A DNA stretch of 64,000 nucleotides, taken from Lactarius indigo. Its lineage: Eukaryota; Basidiomycota; Agaricomycetes; Russulales; Russulaceae. Below the pieces are notes generated by a model. It saw only the letters and a program-made list of their open reading frames with translations. It did no database searches and was not told the origin of the DNA. The DNA is taken from the NCBI GenBank assembly GCA_025766275.1, contig JAFKAC010000015.1, forward strand, positions 930,001 through 994,000. Reading direction: 5' to 3'. The position numbers and the translations under genes were made by a program. The stretch's first letter is position 1, and every line of letters starts with the position of its first letter. This document shows, in pieces, positions 1 through 10,582 of this stretch.

Positions 1-348
1 TCGTCGTGTATTGGAGGAGACCGCTTGCAAATCGTTAAATGAATCCCGGCACAACACGCTGCGCCATATCGTTCGTGCTCGAGCTGCCTATATTTTACAG
101 TGTGTTCGTTCATGAACGTATGAACGGCCGGCTGCTACACAAGAGGCGGAGATGGACTTCTGATGGACCTCACAAAATGTCGCAGCTTCAGTTCGGCCAC
201 CACACCACATACGCCACACATTCCCACGCACCTCCCACGCTCTCATATCTCTCCTCGCTTGATCTCCGGAGCTCTGCAGATTTTTGCATCATCTACAAGC
301 CACTTTACTTTCATTTTTCTTGTTGTATCTACAATTTCTGAAGGGAAG

Positions 349-2033
349 ATGGCTCCTAGAACCCCTGAAAGGACGCCAAATAGGTCAAAGAGGCTTCAGG
401 CTCAGAACCAGGCCGATAACGTGGTTTTGCCTGGTGGTGCTCTTCTGATGTCATTTCAGCTCGATGGTGAGTGTTCCTTGGTAGAGAATAGTATACATGA
501 GCTTACACTGTGGTCAGTACCACATAACGATGCGGATCCTCTCGCTCCGATAAGTGAGAACAGCATGTTCTTGGAAGAACTCGACCCACTTGGCGTTCCT
601 CCTGAGCTCAAAAAAGAAGGTAGGGACTGGATCGCCGTTTTTAACCCCAAGATCAAACGCACTCTCGATGTAAATCTTGTGTACACACTCCATCACAAGA
701 GGCACGAAGAACCGATTCTCTCCATACCTCTCAGTGTCGCTGACATTGGTGTCGCATGGAGACAGCGTGGTGGCATGTGTTAAGTTTTCTGCAGATGGAA
801 ATTATCTCGCTACCGGCTGCGAAGGTGCTGCCCAAATTTTCGATGCAAAGACAGGGGCGAGGATATGGTGTGTCCGGGCTTCAAATATCTACTCACTTTC
901 GCCGAACCTGCACTACAGCGTACTTGTGCATAACAAAGTTAAAAGACATGAAGATATGTATATCCGGACTATGTGCTTCAGCCCTGACGGAAAATATCTT
1001 GCCACCGGCACCGAGGATTGTCGGATTTGCGTGAGTTACCCTCTTCCAACCATATATCCCCATCTCCATTAATTTTACGATGTTAATATACTCTCTAAAT
1101 TGTAGATCTGGGATATCGCAAAACGCCGCATCCGGAATGTTTTTGATGGACATACCCAGGAGGTATACGCACTCGACTTTTCGCGCAGTGGGCGTTCAAT
1201 TATATCTGGTTCCGGCGATCGCACAGCACGTATTTGGGATATGCAAGATGGGAGCTACAAACTCCTCGCAGACCACTTCGAGACTGTTGATTCGGGTGTG
1301 GCGAGCGTCGCGATTTCACCCGACGGACGCCTCGTTGCAGCGGGTTCTCTTGACAACATCGTACGCATATGGGACGTAGCGACGGGTCAACTCATTGAGC
1401 GCCTCAAAGGGCACAAGGACAGTGTTTACAGCGTCGCATTCACCCCTGATGGCGATGGGATTGTTAGTGGGAGTCTGGACAAGACGATCAAGTATTGGGA
1501 CGTTGGCAAATTACTGGCGAATGCACCGAAGCGCGATCCGCGTACTGGTCTCCTTCCGGTTGACCAACCGGGTAGTAGCAGTTGGGTGATCACGAAAGGA
1601 GATGAGGCATCAGCCGCATGCACGAAGAACTTCCTTGGGCATAGGGTATGGCTACGCTGGTTTTCTCATATTCGCTTGGTGACGTAGAGTATGATCAAGA
1701 ACTACGTCCTTTGTGTGGCGGTGTCGCACGATGGACAGTGGATCGTATCCAGTTCGAAGGACTGCAGTGTGCAGTTCTGGGACTCTCGCTCGGCCGTCAT
1801 CCCATTTTGGCTCAAGGGACACACAAACTCAGGTATTCGTCGCCTTTTTTTGTCGATTACTTTGGACTGGTTGGCCGACTTAGCGGAAATTAGTCATATC
1901 TATCGCCATGAGCCCTTCAAGTCTGTTTGCCACTGGAAGCGGCGACCGTACTGCCCGAATATGTACGTGTTGATACTACACCATGTGGTCGACCCTCTAA
2001 TCCTTTGATCCAGGGAGCTATGACACGGTATAA
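349..2033 (+). CDS. Tup1-like WD40 transcriptional corepressor, N-terminally short
   Basis: The translation holds the stretch that precedes the propeller in fungal Tup1/RcoA (DPLGVPPELKKEGRDW, then FNPKIKRTLDVNLV) and then seven WD40 blades with typical Tup1 wording (FSADGNYLATGC, AISPDGRLVAAGSLD, AVSHDGQWIVSSS). Introns I place at 868-918, 1031-1105, 1646-1699, 1833-1893 and 1963-2013. The last one restores the family's C-terminal ARIWSY before a TAA at 2031. Tup1 normally acts in the nucleus with Cyc8/Ssn6, through an N-terminal tetramerisation helix and a Gln-rich linker. Neither is visible between the ATG at 349 and the propeller. The junction between about 680 and 755 does not resolve to a clean GT-AG intron in one frame, so a frameshift is possible. 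Either a short paralogue, or upstream exons lie outside the window. Confidence 0.75.
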
Positions 2034-2849
2034 TTTGTGTCTGTTACATCTGTATGCTGCCCTGCATGACCATGTCTCTGCACCAATTCTGTGTGTGGCC
2101 TTTACAGGATCTATCGCTTTTTTCTTTTCTCTACACTTGTATTGCCACTTATGTATTAGTCATCAGCAAGTTACCGTATCTATTCTGGGTTATCAAATGC
2201 GCTGGCACCGGGCGGGCACCATTTACACACTGCTATCGCGGGTAGCTCTGTATTCCATGGAATGGTTCTCTTACCCTGAAAATTGCATAATCACCACAAG
2301 CAGTATCTTCGCATCCACAAATGAAAATTTCTTCCTCATTCAAACCACGTTATGGACACTTTCCTTGGTTCCCAGGACATGAGGCAAACACGACCTCTTC
2401 GCACCGCATTCTTTTTTCTTGTTCTTTTGGATCCGTATTTATTCTGGGACGCGTAACAGATATAGACCAGCCGTAGCGAGACCGACTACATCTATGAAAC
2501 ACGTTAGTCCATGGGAGGTGCCCCCGAATCGTACGAAATAACCGGAGCCCGGAGAATGTTATAAGAGGGAAAACCACTTGGATATCCAGCATAAAGTCGG
2601 GAACGAGGCAGAATTTGTATAGGCGGTGATTAACCGCACGTAAGACAGTCACACGGAAATGAAACCATGAGGAAACCAAACCTCAGTGTGCCTACCTAGT
2701 CAGGTTCAGCCTTTCAGGGGGCACGGGTATGGGGGGACCGGATTCCGGCTTCGAGAGCGCGCGAGTTTAAACAAGGAAGTTTAAGAGTTTGCCCACCCCA
2801 CCTTGGTGGGTAGTAAAGGGGTATAGCGGAGAGTTGGGGGGTTGGGGGG
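2034..2849. other. Intergenic stretch without a supported gene
   Basis: Downstream of the Tup1-like gene. A 109-codon open frame on the minus strand (2350-2679) is hydrophobic in places but matches no family I recognise. From about 2750 the sequence runs into the decayed 3' end of the LINE-type relic. Confidence 0.4.
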
Positions 2850-3105
2850 CAGTAAATCGGAGAATGGCCGTCAAGATGGCCGTGTTTATACGGACCGAGA
2901 GGTAGCGCGGACAATGTCGGATGATGTGGTCCGCATCCCGAAGAGGGGTGCCGCAAGGGCAGGATATGTTCTCAGCGGTCGTTAGTGCGGAAGCGTTGAA
3001 CGTACGTGCCCGTCAAGGCGTGGTCCATGGCCATCTGCATGCGGGTGGTTGTGCTGCGCCTTGTGTCCTTGGCGCGTCGACGATTCGCACTGCATTCCGC
3101 AGCAG
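2850..3105 (-). pseudogene. Relic of a LINE-type retrotransposon C-terminus
   Basis: On the minus strand the reading MAMDHALTGTYVQRFRTNDR is followed, after a frame change, by CPCGTPLRDADHIIRHCPRY. The pattern Cys-Pro-Cys-Gly, about ten residues, Asp-His-Ile, then Cys-Pro is the terminal Cys/His cluster found downstream of reverse transcriptase/RNase H in fungal non-LTR elements. An in-frame TGA separates the two halves, and no reverse transcriptase palm motifs lie upstream, so only a short dead 3' fragment remains. The family assignment rests on this one motif. Confidence 0.5.
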
Positions 3106-3153
3106 CTGAACAGGATTATTGAACAGGATTACAACTCATAGGGCTGGTACTGG

Positions 3154-3160
3154 TATAAGA
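3154..3160 (+). promoter_or_regulatory. TATA-like box of F-box copy 1
   Basis: TATAAGA lies about 40 bases upstream of the short first exon (ATG at 3200). The surrounding block (GAACAGGATTACAACTC, CCACAGAGCTCGGTTC) recurs before F-box copy 3 (TATAAGAG at 9319-9326) and, decayed and without the TATA, before copy 2. Repetition in paralogues supports a real core promoter. Confidence 0.55.
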
Positions 3161-3199
3161 GCGGCTCCTTCCACAGAGCTCGGTTCATTATCTACGTCG

Positions 3200-4985
3200 A
3201 TGCAGAGGTTTGTCTAAAGCCCTCATTTGCCATATTTTAGACTGATTGACCGAATTCTCGCCACCAATCGTTATGTAATCAGCGCTATCAGCCCTTATTC
3301 AGCCACCCTGTCGAATTTTACTCAACCGCTCCTATGGATCGGCTCCCCCAGGTGTGCCCGCTACCTACCAACTGGCCGAATGCCCACGGCTGATCTTCAA
3401 TTAGTATTCATCCACTCAGGCTCTCCTCACCAGGCGAGCCGCCCTCTGGTACCACCTCACATAGAAAGGTTTGCCAAGGTCGTCGCAAGAAACAAAAGAA
3501 CATACGCGCCCAAGGTGCCCTTTTGTACCCCCGTGGTGACTGCATCAAGTGCTGACCTTGTGTGGCATAGTCGAGAGTTACAGATATGTAATAACAATCG
3601 GCATGCTCCCAGACAACGTCTTGCTTGAAATATTTGATGCCTATCGAAGCCGTTCATATACTTATTCCGACATATGGGAATGGCACTTGCTGGTCCATGT
3701 ATGCCAGAGATGGCGACAGATCGTATTTGCGTCACCACACCATCTCAATCTCCGGATTCTATGCACATCGGGAACTCCTGTCAGGACGAATCTGGGTATC
3801 TGGCCAGCTTTTCCTATTGTCATTGATTATCGCCATTCATATTCTAAGGACGGGATTACGCCGAACGACGAGGACAATATCATTGCTACACTCGACTCGG
3901 AGCACCTCGAACGTGTAATCTCTGTCAGGCTTTACGCAAAGGGCTCGCAATTGGGGAAGATTGTCACAGTGATGCAGGAACCATTTCCGGTGCTGACACA
4001 CCTCCACGTCGACTCGGAGGACGGAAATCCGCCGGTCCTTCCCGCCGGATTCCTGGGGGGATCTGCACCATGTTTACAGGAAATTACCTTATCCGGCATT
4101 CACTATCTAGAATTACCAACACTTCTCTTGTCGACCGGTGACCTCATTGCGCTTGATCTTCGCAAAATACCACCAACTGGTTACATTCCACCAGAGGCGA
4201 TGGTCGCGGGTTTGGCTGCACTGCCCAGGCTCGAAACCTTTATCATTGGATTCCAATCGGCTACCCGCCGTCGAATACCCCCGCCTCCCGTCACCCGAAC
4301 TGTTCTTCCTGCTCTCACTTACTTTGAATTCCAGGGCGCTAGCGAGTATCTGGAAGACTTCATCGCCCGGATCGACTGCCCCCAATTGGACCGGATCTTC
4401 ATAAATTACTTGAATCAGCCTGTTGACTTTAAAGTTACGCAACTCTCCAAGTTCGTCGATCGCTCAGTCGGCCCCGTATTTAGGCATGCACAAGTTACCT
4501 TTTTCAATGACTGGGTCTCCTTCGACATGTATCGTGATGAAACCCATCTAACTTCGGATACGCGCCCTGCTAGGACCGACATCTCGTGCCGGGGGATCGA
4601 TTGGCAGGTTTCCCACATGGCCGAAGTGCTTAGTCAATTTTCCACGACGCTCTCTAGCATAGTCCATTTCAGGATCGGAGGCTTTCCCGGAGAAGATCTT
4701 CAATCAGAGGGTACGGGCGACGTTGAGTGGCTGCACCTCCTCCACCAATTCTCCACCGCTCAGACGCTGCATGTATCTATGGGGCTTGCGAGGCACGTTG
4801 CTCTTGCACTAGAAGACATCACGGCGGGCATGGTCACAGCGGTGTTGCCCTCCCTTGACTCGATTTACTTATCGGGCCAACCGGCATCGTCTGTCAAGAA
4901 ATTCGTTGCTGTCCGCCGGCTCTCTGGTCGTCCTGTGACAGTCATCGACACAGAAACGGAGTTTGATGAAAAACTCAAGTCATAG
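3200..4985 (+). CDS. F-box protein, tandem copy 1
   Basis: The main exon opens with an F-box core (MLPDNVLLEIFDAYR, then HVCQRWRQIVFASP) and continues for about 400 residues with leucine-rich, LRR-like helices such as FPVLTHLHV and LPALTYFEF. It ends in the family signature VIDTETEFDEKL. F-box proteins of this kind are substrate adaptors for SCF ubiquitin ligases; the target is unknown. I start it at a three-codon exon (ATG at 3200, spliced at GTTTGT) because paralogues share this short M-x-T-Q-R exon, intron and promoter. The uninterrupted frame itself begins at 3549, and the splicing between 3208 and about 3600 is not resolved. No stop or frameshift is seen in the long exon, so this copy looks functional. 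Other copies lie at 5975, 9364 and 60340(-). Confidence 0.8.
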
Positions 4986-5437
4986 CGCCAGCGTATGAAA
5001 GAATGCTCCAGTTGCGTACTCTATGGCCTGGTTTTACGATCCAACAATTCTGACCCATCCCTGTCACATTTAGGACGGCCACAGGCAGACAAATGCGTTT
5101 ATATGTATTACTTTAGACTACATTTGTACGAATTGTACAACAGACTTGTTATGGTAACTCTTGGACTGACAATCGTACACAAAGCAATCGTACGCAAAGT
5201 GCCCGGTTAACCGTTAACGGCAACTCTGCGCATTACAAGGGGCATATGGTCGCTCGTCATCGAAATGGAGGCGTCATGCCCGCAGAAAAATGCCTGTTTC
5301 GTCCCATTGTCATAATGATAGGATCACCACCTCTTGTCATGCAGAATCCATTGAGTGTATGGTAGGTCATTCGAATAAGGAATCATCGTCAAGATCGTCG
5401 TGTAACATGTAATTACTGTCATCGCGACGAAGGGAAT

Positions 5438-5500
5438 TCAGATACGGTGAATCCAGAGCTACTGCGGTCAGGACAAGCTCTTGAGAGGCGGTAGTGTATT
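5438..5500 (-). pseudogene. Decayed tRNA-Glu fragment
   Basis: The stretch matches the 3' two-thirds of the intact tRNA-Glu at 23519-23603, including the intron core GGTCAGGACAAGC and the anticodon-stem strand GAGAGGCGGTA. The acceptor and T-stem carry substitutions that break pairing, and the D-arm half is missing. Not a functional tRNA. Confidence 0.7.
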
Positions 5501-5539
5501 AAGCCGAGGGAGTAGAGCGAATATATCTTCTGCTCGAGC

Positions 5540-5730
5540 CTTGGATACACATCACGTGGTCACAGCGAACGAATATCCCGGACTCGGATATCTTTCTTGA
5601 CTGTTCTGCGCAATGCCCACGTTTCCATTTGTGAATTATATAAAAATCGCAATGGACTCTGGAGAGGCACTGGACTCCCTTGAGTTCTGGTGGAAGATGC
5701 TCATTATACTTTGGTGCTGCTGAGAGTCAT
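5540..5730 (+). pseudogene. Relic of the CNNM/MAM3 promoter and first exon
   Basis: This block parallels 25660-25920. It has a CACGTG site (5553-5558) in the same setting as 25674-25683, then CGTTTCCATTTGTGA, then a segment ending GAGTTCTGGTGGAAGATGCTC shared with the first coding exon of the CNNM gene. Insertions and substitutions destroy the frame. With the tRNA-Glu relic just upstream it is a decayed partial duplicate of the 23.5-25.9 kb region, though TRM2 is absent here. Confidence 0.65.
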
Positions 5731-5974
5731 TGCGGAGTGTGTTCACTCTAGACAAATGAAAGTGGGACCGTGCATCAGTGTGCCATTAATAGTCGAACAT
5801 GTGAGAGAGGGAGAAGACGAAGGACAACACAGTGTCGTGGTATGACACGAAACTGTCAAATCACGTGGCGGTGTTACTGCATCTCAGGCTCGAGTCGGCA
5901 GCAGCTGAACAGGATTACGACATGTAGAGCCGGTGGGGCTTCGTCCGTAAAGCTCTTCTTTATCTGCATTACCG

Positions 5975-8653
5975 ATGGATACTCAGAGGTCTGCTTGCTG
6001 TAAACCTTCGTTTGCCATATTACTCAACTAATTGACCGGGACATTCTCACTACCACTCTCCGATCGGACCGATCAGCGAATGTCCAGTTTCCCTTCCAAG
6101 TTCTGCTGGACCACTTCTATCGATTGACTCTCCTAGGTATGTCCAGTACCTTCCTTCCCCGTCAGCCAATTGACTAAGTACTCACGTACTCACCGTCGCT
6201 GATCTTCAATTAATATTTGTCTGTTCTTCCTCCCTGGTGCCAGTGATCCATCCTCTGACGATGCCTCACATATCAATGAGACTGCTCAAGGTCGCCACGA
6301 GAAAGGAAGAAAGTCAATACGTAGTCAAGGTGCGTCCTTAGTACCCCGTGGTGACTGCAATGAGTTCTGACTTTGCGCGACACAGACGAGAGTCACAGAC
6401 CCACAATAACAGCCAGTATCCTCCCAGACGATGTCTTGCTCGAAATATTCGATTTCTATCGAAAGAATCACAACAGCGTCCTCCAGCTTGTGTGGAAATG
6501 GCGCATACCTGCGCATGTATGTCAAAGATGGCGACAAGTTGTATTTGCATCACCACGCCGTCTCAATCTCAAAATTCTTTGCACATATGGGACCCCTGTC
6601 AGGAAGAATCTCGGCATCTGGCCACCCTTTCCCATCGTTATGGACTATCGCTATTCAAGGAGACACTTGACACTTGATGATGAAGACGATGCCATCGCTG
6701 CACTGGAGCACCCAGATTAGTGATTTGCCGGCCCAGCCTGGAAGCCGGAAGCCAGCCCAAGCCGGCCGCTGGAAGCCAGGCCGAGCTGGAGCCGTAAGTC
6801 AGGCTTTTGTGGCCTGTGGCTCAGGCTTGAAATTCTCTGGGCCGGGGGATACGGCCTGCATCTCGGCTTCAAAATTGCAGGCTACAGGCCGAAAAAAAAT
6901 AAAATCAAATGACTGCCAGTCACCAGTCTGCCAGAGTACATGTTGCCCACCTCCTCACAGTATGTACGCCCCCATTCTCTGTGTGCTGCCCCTCTCTGAT
7001 TCACCATCTAGTCATCAAGTTCTCCATAACTTTTGAGCTCCGTGTCAGTGTGGCTCATTATTTTAGTTCTCCAGCTTTCTGCACTTGTGCGCAGCATTAT
7101 TGGCTCGAATAAAATGTATTCCTGACTCATGCGACTATCTACATGACGTTTCGTGTCACGCACAAACGTGCACGACCTTTTCAACCACCTTCAACAACCC
7201 GACCTCGTTTCTGTTCCCGACCCCAGCGCATGTCCACGCACGTTTAGCCCTTCAAGAGTTACACGTCCCCAATTATTGCAAACCTATATACGACGGCGCA
7301 TGTCCCGCGGATGCGTGCGCAACACCTTGCAATGTATCCCATGCCCCAAGACCTGCACATGTCTTGGGTGTTTGTTGCCTCTCAAATATTCCCAAAGCCA
7401 TGGCCTGAAAGCCGGGCCAGCCCAAGCCATGGGTGGCGGCTCGAGCCTCACATTTTCCAGGCCTAAGCCTCTCAAAGCTGGGCCTAAGCCGCAGCTTTCA
7501 GGCCAAGCCGGGCCGGCAAATCACTAACCCAGATCGTGTATGTTATGTCGGGCTTGATATAACAAACCCACAGTTGGGAAAGATCGCTAAGGTGATGCAG
7601 CAGCCATTTCCGGTGCTGACGCATCTCCACGTTGTCTCGAAGGACGGAAATGCACCGGCCCTTCCCGGTGAATTCCTTGGGGGATCTGCACCATGTTTAC
7701 AGGAAGTCCATCTCCACGGCATTCCCCTTCCGACATTGCCATCGCTTCTTTTGTCTACTAGTGACCTCGTCAAGCTCCACCTTTTTAATATACCCCCGAC
7801 TGGTTACATTCCACCCGACGTGATGGTCGCGTGCCTTGCAGGGTTACCCAGTCTCCAGAAATTTATTATTGGATTCCAATTAGCTACCCCCCGCCCGGAT
7901 CGAGTGCACCCGCCTCCCATAACACGCACTACCCTTCCTGCTCTCACCTCCTTTGAATTCAAGGGTGCTAACGAGTATGTGGAGGACCTTGTTGCCCGAA
8001 TCGACGCCCCCCAACTGGACCGGCTCTACATACATTACTTGAATCAGATTGTTGACCTTCAAGTTGCGCACCTCTCCAAGTTCATCGATCGCTCATTAGG
8101 CCCTGAGTTAACTCTATACAAGCACGCGCAAGTTGGCTTTATCAGCGGCTGGACTACTTTCACCATGTATCGTTCTGCAAACCATCCATCTTCGGATCAC
8201 CGGCGCTCCGCTACGACTGTCATCTCATGCGAAGGGATTGATTGGCAAGTTTTCCACATGGCCCAGATGCTCGGCCATTTTTCCGCTATACTCTCCAATG
8301 TGGTTCATCTCGATCTCGAGGCTCAGCTCGAGGAAGACCATCCAGAAGGTAGGGACGACGTTGAATGGCTGCACTTCCTCCGCCAATTCTCCACTGTGAA
8401 GGTGCTGCGTGTATCTCATCCAATCGCAAGGCACGTCGCTCTTGCCCTGGAAGACATTACGGGGGAGACGGTTGCCGAAGCGTTGCCATCCCTTGAGTCG
8501 ATTTACTTAGAGGGCCAACCGGCATCATCAGTTGAGAAGTTCGTTGCCGTCCGCCAACTCTATGGTCGCCCTGTAATCGTCATCGAAACAGAAACGGAAT
8601 TTGATGAAAAACTTGGGTCCTTCTACGTTGATGAAAAAGAGAATGTCCCCTAG
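5975..8653 (+). pseudogene. F-box protein, tandem copy 2, split by a hAT element
   Basis: The short first exon reads M-D-T-Q-R (ATG 5975, splice at GTCTGC). The F-box exon (ILPDDVLLEIFDFYR, then HVCQRWRQVVFASP) runs to ALEHPD at 6717, where an inserted 809-bp element supplies an immediate TAG. Homology resumes at 7535 with RVCYVGLDI and continues, with no stop I can see, to the TAG at 8651-8653. The two halves abut in frame across the insertion once the element and one copy of its target duplication are left out, as in copies 1 and 5, so the insertion is recent and is the only obvious lesion in the long exon. The proximal promoter also lacks the TATA seen in copies 1 and 3. Confidence 0.85.
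6718..7526. mobile_element. Non-autonomous hAT element, 809 bp
   Basis: The element begins TAGTGATTTGCCGGCCC and ends in its exact inverse complement, giving a perfect 17-bp terminal inverted repeat. It is flanked by the perfect 8-bp duplication ACCCAGAT (6710-6717 and 7527-7534). An 8-bp duplication with a TAG-type terminus is typical of the hAT superfamily. The subterminal regions are rich in AGCC/GGCT repeats, another hAT habit. No transposase is encoded, so mobility must come from a full element elsewhere. Confidence 0.92.
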
Positions 8654-9318
8654 TACCAGTTGCGTACTCTACGGCCTGAGGTTTTACAATCTAACCATCT
8701 CTGACGCATTCAGGAGACGAGCATACACATGCATACATTGCTTTAGTAGATTTGCCACGATACACAAATCTGTACGAATTTTACAACGGACTTGTCATGA
8801 TTGGTTTTGGACACCAGGAGTGTTGTTCGCCGTCAATGACAGCATGGCACAACCAGGTTCTACACCAGCAGGCATAACCAAGAACTACAACACGACATAC
8901 GTGACACCAAAAAGTGGAGACGGAGGTGCTAACGGATTTGGAGTCGTGCTCGGGGTGTCGTGGCGGAGGCGAATACTCAGTACTCAGTACTCAATAGGTG
9001 TTCAGATCAGAGAGCGCATTGCGACTTTGGCCATCAAATACACTTGCTTACTAGTCACCGGCCACCTTGACATCCCTTGATATATCTTGATAACTTGATT
9101 TTTCGAAAATCTTATGGCGTGAACGAATCCGTCACTGACTCACTGACTCAAGGATTCACTAGTACTGGTGGACTCCGCCGGCCTCAGTATGGCGGTGTTA
9201 TGGACACGTTCCCTAATTCTCAGAGCACGAAGCAAATATGCACTCACTGCCCCGTGCCTAGGCTGCACTGCGCTATGTAGCGGCTGAACAGGATTACGAC
9301 TCGTGGCGCTGGCGCTAG
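8654..9318. other. 3' flank of copy 2 and 5' flank of copy 3
   Basis: The first 150 bases resemble the flanks after copies 1 and 3 (CAGTTGCGTACTCTA and so on), probably a shared 3' UTR. No gene is seen in the rest. The conserved promoter block of copy 3 starts near 9285. Confidence 0.4.
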
Positions 9319-9363
9319 TATAAGAGTACCTTCCACAGGCCTAGTTCTTTATCAACGTTATCA

Positions 9364-9866
9364 ATGGACACTCAGAGGTTTGTCTTAAGTCTTTCTTTGC
9401 GATATTACTAGCTTAATTGACCGACACCCCTAATCTCCAATCAGCCATTCTCCAGTCTTTCTGCCGAGTTTTGCTGAACTGCTTCTGTCGATCGGCTCTC
9501 TCACTGACAGGTGTGTCCGATGGCGGGCGGGAAGAAGCCACTCAGGCTGCCCGCGATTGACTGAGTATCACTGTTAATCTTCAATCAGTGCTCGTCCGCT
9601 CTCCCTACCGGATGGTCCGTCCTCTGGTGCCACAACACATATCAGAAAGGCTGTTCGCCGCAAGAAGCGAAAGAATTTAAACGCTCACAGGAAAGGTGCG
9701 CCTTTCAGCACCCCCGTTGAGACTGCAGCAAGCACTGACTTTGTGTGGCTCAGGCAAGAATTACAGACACGACGCGGCAATCGAGGTGCTCCCAGACAAT
9801 GTCCTTCTTGAAATATTAGACTTATGCCAAGAGAATGTTCAAGACATCAATGTATGGAGATGGCGC
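9364..9866 (+). pseudogene. F-box copy 3, part 1 (5' end)
   Basis: A promoter with TATAAGAG (9319-9326) precedes the M-D-T-Q-R first exon (ATG 9364). The F-box exon reads VLPDNVLLEILDLC and breaks after TGGCGC at 9866, where the Plavaka-type transposon begins. The continuation is at 21036. The gene is therefore interrupted inside the F-box itself. Confidence 0.85.
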
Positions 9867-9884
9867 ATCAGCAAGGTGCAATCT

Positions 9885-10110
9885 CACTAGAAGGGCCTAG
9901 TGTCGCTATTGCAACTGTATGTACTAGACATACTGGCACTATTCGCACCAGTTGAGCTAGACCTCTTTAGGATTATCTAGTTCACATCTAGTCACACCAG
10001 TTTCACGTTATGTCACCAGGCAACCCCAGGGTAAATAGTAATTTTCAAGTAATTCTAGTTCATGCTCTAGTCACGCAGCTCTCGCTAGTATTACAATCTG
10101 TGGCTAGGTA
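9885..10110. repeat. Left subterminal CTAG-rich array
   Basis: CTAG or a close variant occurs about ten times, often as ACTAG, TCTAG or GCTAG. The same tetranucleotide is enriched at the other end of the element. Such subterminal arrays are usually transposase binding sites; here that is an inference from position and symmetry. Confidence 0.6.
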
Positions 10111-10582
10111 CCCGCGCATATGGGTACGTGCACAGACAGGTATGGCAGCAGGTTTGTGCAACCAGGTTTGTTGGCGGGTTTGATAGTCACCCAACCCTTG
10201 ACCCAACCCTCTTTGGTCACCTTCGGGATTCCCATGCAATATATTTATTGTTGAATTATTACTGTAACAAAGAAGCGTCTGGGATTGACGGGGTTGAGCT
10301 CAGAGAGAGAACACGACGGCTATGGACGCTATCCATAGCACTGCTGCGCCCGCCGCTACGCCAAGCGAGAGCCTGTCGATATGATGGAACGACCTGGGCA
10401 CGGCATCTTTGACTTAAGACCTGACTGGGGAGCCGTAATCACACAAGAGGGAGATGAGGAAAACACGGAATTGATGCTGATATTGACAGGAGGGAAATGA
10501 TCTAGTTACGTCGTGTGCTATATCCAACGTCGAGGGAGTCACGAGCCGATGAAGTATCATACCGGTCTAAGACTTTTGGAAA

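Noticed and set aside
1927..2382. 151-codon plus-strand ORF overlapping the Tup1-like 3' end
   Set aside because: The last intron and exon of the Tup1-like gene explain its start; the rest has no motif.
5438..5500. Second tRNA-Glu gene
   Set aside because: Acceptor and T-stem pairing is broken and the D-arm half is absent; it is a relic, not a gene.
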